DNA of 64,000 bases from Paraphysomonas bandaiensis (taxonomy: Eukaryota; Chrysophyceae). Position 1 is the stretch's first letter; each line of letters begins with the position of its first letter. Shown here piece after piece: positions 61,134-64,000 of the stretch. Location: NCBI GenBank assembly GCA_965644295.1, contig CBFFRP010000275.1:1-64000 (forward strand). The letters are read 5' to 3'. The position numbers and the translations under genes were made by a program. The notes under the pieces are model-generated. The model made no database searches, was not told the origin of the DNA, and worked only from the letters and a program-made list of their open reading frames with translations.

Positions 61134-61205
61134 TTGAGTTTTGCTTATTTGTAAGCAATTGATAAAAAAGTTGTATTCTAAGGTATTCGACTTATGACCG
61201 TTAGC
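61134..61205 (-). repeat. LTR-like repeat end, inverted fragment
   Basis: TTGAGTTTTGCTTATTTGTA, AGCAATTGAT and TTGTATTCTAAGGTATTC are the reverse complement of the family's 3' end (compare AATACCTTAAAATACAAA and AATTGCTTAG at about 49930-49970). The 5' part of this copy is not visible. Confidence 0.55.
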
Positions 61206-61469
61206 TCAAGAATATAGTACATGATTTAATGATATGAATTATGTTACAGAAACGGATATACTTTGACTGTATAGATCTGATAGTCTTGGTTGGATGTAGA
61301 GAAAACTTAGCGTCGAGTTTGTTGGAATACGAGTGCTTCTGTAAGATAGAACTGTAGAATACGTAAAATACAATGCGAAAAACTGTAATACGTAGTCGAA
61401 AATACTATAGACCTAAAACTGGGAAACTGAAGTGATAGTAGTGAAAGAGTGATTGTCTTATAATTAGCA

Positions 61470-61943
61470 ATAGGCGTTGAAGAGTCAATGCTTAACACTG
61501 ATATCCTACCATTTAGCGCTACAAAAGCTGTTTGTGTGTCACCGGAAGCACCATCGTGCAACCACTTTCGCACTATCACTCAAAGCAAACGCAGTGAACA
61601 AGCAGAACATCTGCTGACTTCAGAATATTTGAGTCCTTAAGGTGAACAGCCTCAGATGCTTGAATTCAGCAGGCTGCCCAATACCCCGGACGTCCTCCTG
61701 GAGGTGGGCCCATTCTCGGATGCCTCCCTATCTGTGTATTCGTCAAGGCCCAAGGCGTCTACGCAAGTGACAATTATTTGTGTCCCTTGTACCACACAAG
61801 AATTCGGCTATGAGTGGGCAAAACAGTATCTGCTGTCTATGTTTGCGGCTCACGTTAGTTTCCCGGATAAATATTTCCAGTACTTTTTCCCCAGGAAACC
61901 ACGAAATGGTGCGAGTCCGACTTTGTTGAGGGAACTGAAGTGA
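61470..61943 (+). repeat. dispersed repeat family 2, copy 2 (95-codon open frame)
   Basis: Paralogous to 40960-41378. This copy keeps an open frame of 95 codons (61656-61943) including MLEFSRLPNTPD, CVPCTTQEFGYEWAKQYLL and RKPRNGASPTLL. The equivalent frame in the other copy is broken, so this is probably a decaying piece of a mobile element or duplicated gene. I do not recognise the protein. Confidence 0.65.
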
Positions 61944-62487
61944 TATGACGATCCAAGATGCGGAAGTTGACCAGCTGTTGATATAAAAGGAATATACAAT
62001 TATGTTGTTAATATATAGTTAATATATATCTTAGATGCTAACGCACAATTGTGAAAACAACAATAAATAATAATCGTACATATCTAGTAATATTACTTTT
62101 AAACTTCTTCTACGATCTAAACCAATACTTTCATCTCAACTAGGGTTATCTATCTACTATATCCCAGGGCCTGGTAACCGTTAATAGTCCCTTACTGGTA
62201 CCCAGTTCCCCGCAATTATAAAGGCCATCAATAAAATAAGCTCCCGCATTTATAGTTGCATTGCCATTAATGGTTACGTGGCCCTGCTTTATCCCCTGGC
62301 AAGAATTGTTTCCCAATGCTATTTATACATTGAATGACACACCCGTACTTAGTTTCAATACAACAACACGCTATATTTATTGGAACCAAGAAATTATTCC
62401 TACACATTGGAAACTGCTATTTCGTAGGCAGCTCAATGTGAATCCGTAACCATACTACATACAGCTAATGGTATACTCAGAACTACG

Positions 62488-63834
62488 TTACTGCTGCAAT
62501 TCATAACCATTCGCAGCAAATGTCGGCCACATAAATGATCGCTCTCTGAAAAACCTAGTCATCTTCTTCAGCACCTGTGATTTTTATAAGACAACAGTCC
62601 AGAGCACAAATACAAGATGCATACCATGTTGTAACAGGTGTTCCTATCAAGTTTTCTGTCTTTGCATTCTTTGTATTGAGTGACAACATGTACTTTCCTT
62701 TCAGGAAATCCCACAGGCAAATCCTGCAGGCGACTCTTCAATACCTACACGATAAATTACGACATCTATGTCTATAGTAAACACGCCTACAGACCTTTTT
62801 TTCTGTCATGCCCAGTTCGAGAAAGTCAGATAAAGGCTCGTAGAAGGCCTTGGGGTTTGACATGATGTGTTCATAGTGTGCGATAAATATCTTATGACAG
62901 GGTATACTGCATTTATTGCAGTTAAACAGATAGTTAATCGAAACACAATTCAGCCATAATGAATCATGCTTACGTGCGTAGGGCAGCTTCGATGTGAATC
63001 ATAGTGTGTTCAGCAATGTGGACAGCTTGGTTGAATGAGGAGACAAAATCTCGTCGCATCGCAGACATGACTGTGTCCTAAAAGTAATATACGGCGTCAA
63101 CATTTACATTATTATATCCCTTGACCAACGAGGTAAGACATACCGAAGTGTTTCTCAAAATCAAAAGATATTTCACATTTAAAATATCTCCGTCAAGGTG
63201 CTGCACATTGATTATATCCGGGTGCATGAATAAGCGTCCAGGTCGCCGTATGGCTCCAGTTGGGAAAGAGTCCTCACTATCTAATATCTTTCTGTTTAGC
63301 AAAAGCGACCGAGACATCATATAAGTATAATACCAGTCAAAACTAGGACAGTACATACTTGCATGCTGGTGGGTGTTCCTTAACCCGCAAAGCTAATTGC
63401 TCTTGAATACCAGATCTCAATTCTTCAGGAGTTCTTCGAGGCACACCGTCACCAATATCTCGCCTATAATGACGAGCATTTATCTAATTACATTGTTAAT
63501 AATAACATCATCATATAAATGAATAGATTACCCAAACACAATCATATATTGGAGTGTTTAATAGTTTGGTCCAAAAATGATGAGCTGAACCTTCTAATCC
63601 AACTACAAGTACATACTGGGGTAGGTTACTAGTTTGTTTTGGCCATCCACATTCTCTATGTACAGGAATACATGTACCATCTTCAATATTCTGATATATC
63701 TTCTTCATTCCATTAAAGTAATCAGTGTATCCTGAATATACTTGTGCATTACTATCACAATGAATTGAATGATTTGAAGCATAAGTATGATTAGCAGATA
63801 TGAAAAATTGTAAGAATAATGTTTTCCAATTCAT
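62488..63834 (-). CDS. secretory-pathway sulfotransferase-like protein
   Basis: Seven exons (minus: 63532-63834, 63359-63483, 63144-63291, 62974-63077, 62795-62906, 62625-62744, 62488-62574) give 332 residues. An N-terminal signal or anchor (MNWKTLFLQFFISANHTYA) points to the Golgi lumen or secretion. The 5'-PAPS loop is YVLVVGLEGSAHHFWTKLL (about 75-91), an EGSAHH form in place of the usual KSGTT. The 3'-phosphate region is VKYLLILRNTS then DTVMSAMRRDF, and the late motif is HYEHIMSNPKAFYEPLSDFL (the YEDL...P...FL signature). The last two exons are less certain: an alternative donor at GTACAT (about 62701) gives a different ending. Likely acceptors are polysaccharide or glycoprotein hydroxyls (inference). 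It ends the window with only 166 bases of upstream sequence visible. Confidence 0.82.
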
Positions 63835-64000
63835 TTTATTTCAAATTATATGGAATCATTGATATAACTATCTATCTATATATATATGTATATATATAGA
63901 GAGAGTGAGTGTGTTATAGTCATGTGATGGGAGATCCTCGTAGTAACATCAATGCAATGCAGTGAGATGCGTATCGGTAGTCAGCATCTTATTTTTCGGT
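63835..64000. other. upstream flank of the sulfotransferase gene
   Basis: AT-rich with a TATATATATGTATATATATA stretch at about 63879-63898 and a GAGAGAGTGAGTG run. Possible core promoter; the window ends here. Confidence 0.3.

Larger units (their letters stand above)
60909..62487. other. repeat-rich gap between RPB1 and the sulfotransferase
   Basis: Holds the inverted end of the LTR-like family at 61134, repeat family 2 copy 2 (61470-61940), and a possible minus-strand coding relic at about 62146-62316. That relic reads GHVTINGNATINAGAYFIDG and then TRPWDIVDR before a stop, without a start or a convincing partner exon. Nothing else recognised. Confidence 0.5.

Noticed and set aside
62261-62865. 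Plus-strand open frames in the sulfotransferase region
   Set aside because: The minus strand gives a seven-exon frame with sulfotransferase motifs over most of this stretch.

Overview
This is a gene-rich stretch of nuclear DNA from a flagellated unicellular eukaryote. Genes are split by very short GT-AG introns. I reconstructed 74 of them, 43 to 178 nt long and mostly 45-60 nt, and every rebuilt frame closes in multiples of three. A type II vacuolar H+-pyrophosphatase, a fused fucokinase/GDP-fucose pyrophosphorylase, ciliary genes (POC1, ODAD3), a hAT-like transposase relic of a style I associate with oomycetes, and an RNA polymerase II tail made of YSPTSPA heptads fit a stramenopile (oomycete or labyrinthulid side) best. 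That placement is an inference; no rRNA or organelle marker is present.

Layout: 1-2673 is one giant tetranucleotide tract that switches from ATAC to ACGT to ATGT. Next come a four-repeat voltage-gated-channel-like protein (2750-6546), a 2.3 kb non-coding region, an unrecognised helical protein (8818-9738), an E2/F-box/TerD fusion (10130-13063, minus), a small piggyBac-type zinc-ribbon protein (13648-14268), an RMD1/DUF155 protein (14835-16124, minus), the H+-pyrophosphatase (16870-19953), POC1 (20816-23170, minus) and an ABCC transporter (23747-28834). From 29 to 38 kb lie a 2OG-oxygenase-like protein, an alpha/beta hydrolase, a GH99 mannosidase and the outer-dynein-arm docking protein ODAD3. 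From 38.5 to 49.5 kb lie a SAM/TIR-like/ankyrin protein, a repeat cluster, a short MgtE/SLC41-type transporter, a bHLH-PAS transcription factor, a dead hAT transposase and a GH125 mannosidase. The last part holds FKGP (50248-54823, minus), RPB1 (55528-60908), a second repeat cluster and a secretory-pathway sulfotransferase (62488-63834, minus).

Many neighbours are divergently paired with 0.5-0.9 kb between their starts (E2-F-box/zinc ribbon, RMD1/PPase, POC1/ABCC, hydrolase/GH99, ODAD3/SAM-TIR-Ank, MgtE/bHLH-PAS, FKGP/RPB1). GH99, GH125, FKGP and the sulfotransferase could together serve synthesis and trimming of mannose-, fucose- and sulfate-bearing glycans. POC1 and ODAD3 both belong to the cilium. 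Three dispersed non-coding repeat families recur in the gaps, one of them with LTR-like TG...CA ends.

Most unusual items: the strand-switching tetranucleotide tract, the SAM/TIR-like/ankyrin receptor-like protein with a myristoylation signal, the E2/F-box/TerD fusion, and the four-repeat channel with four different degenerate filters.
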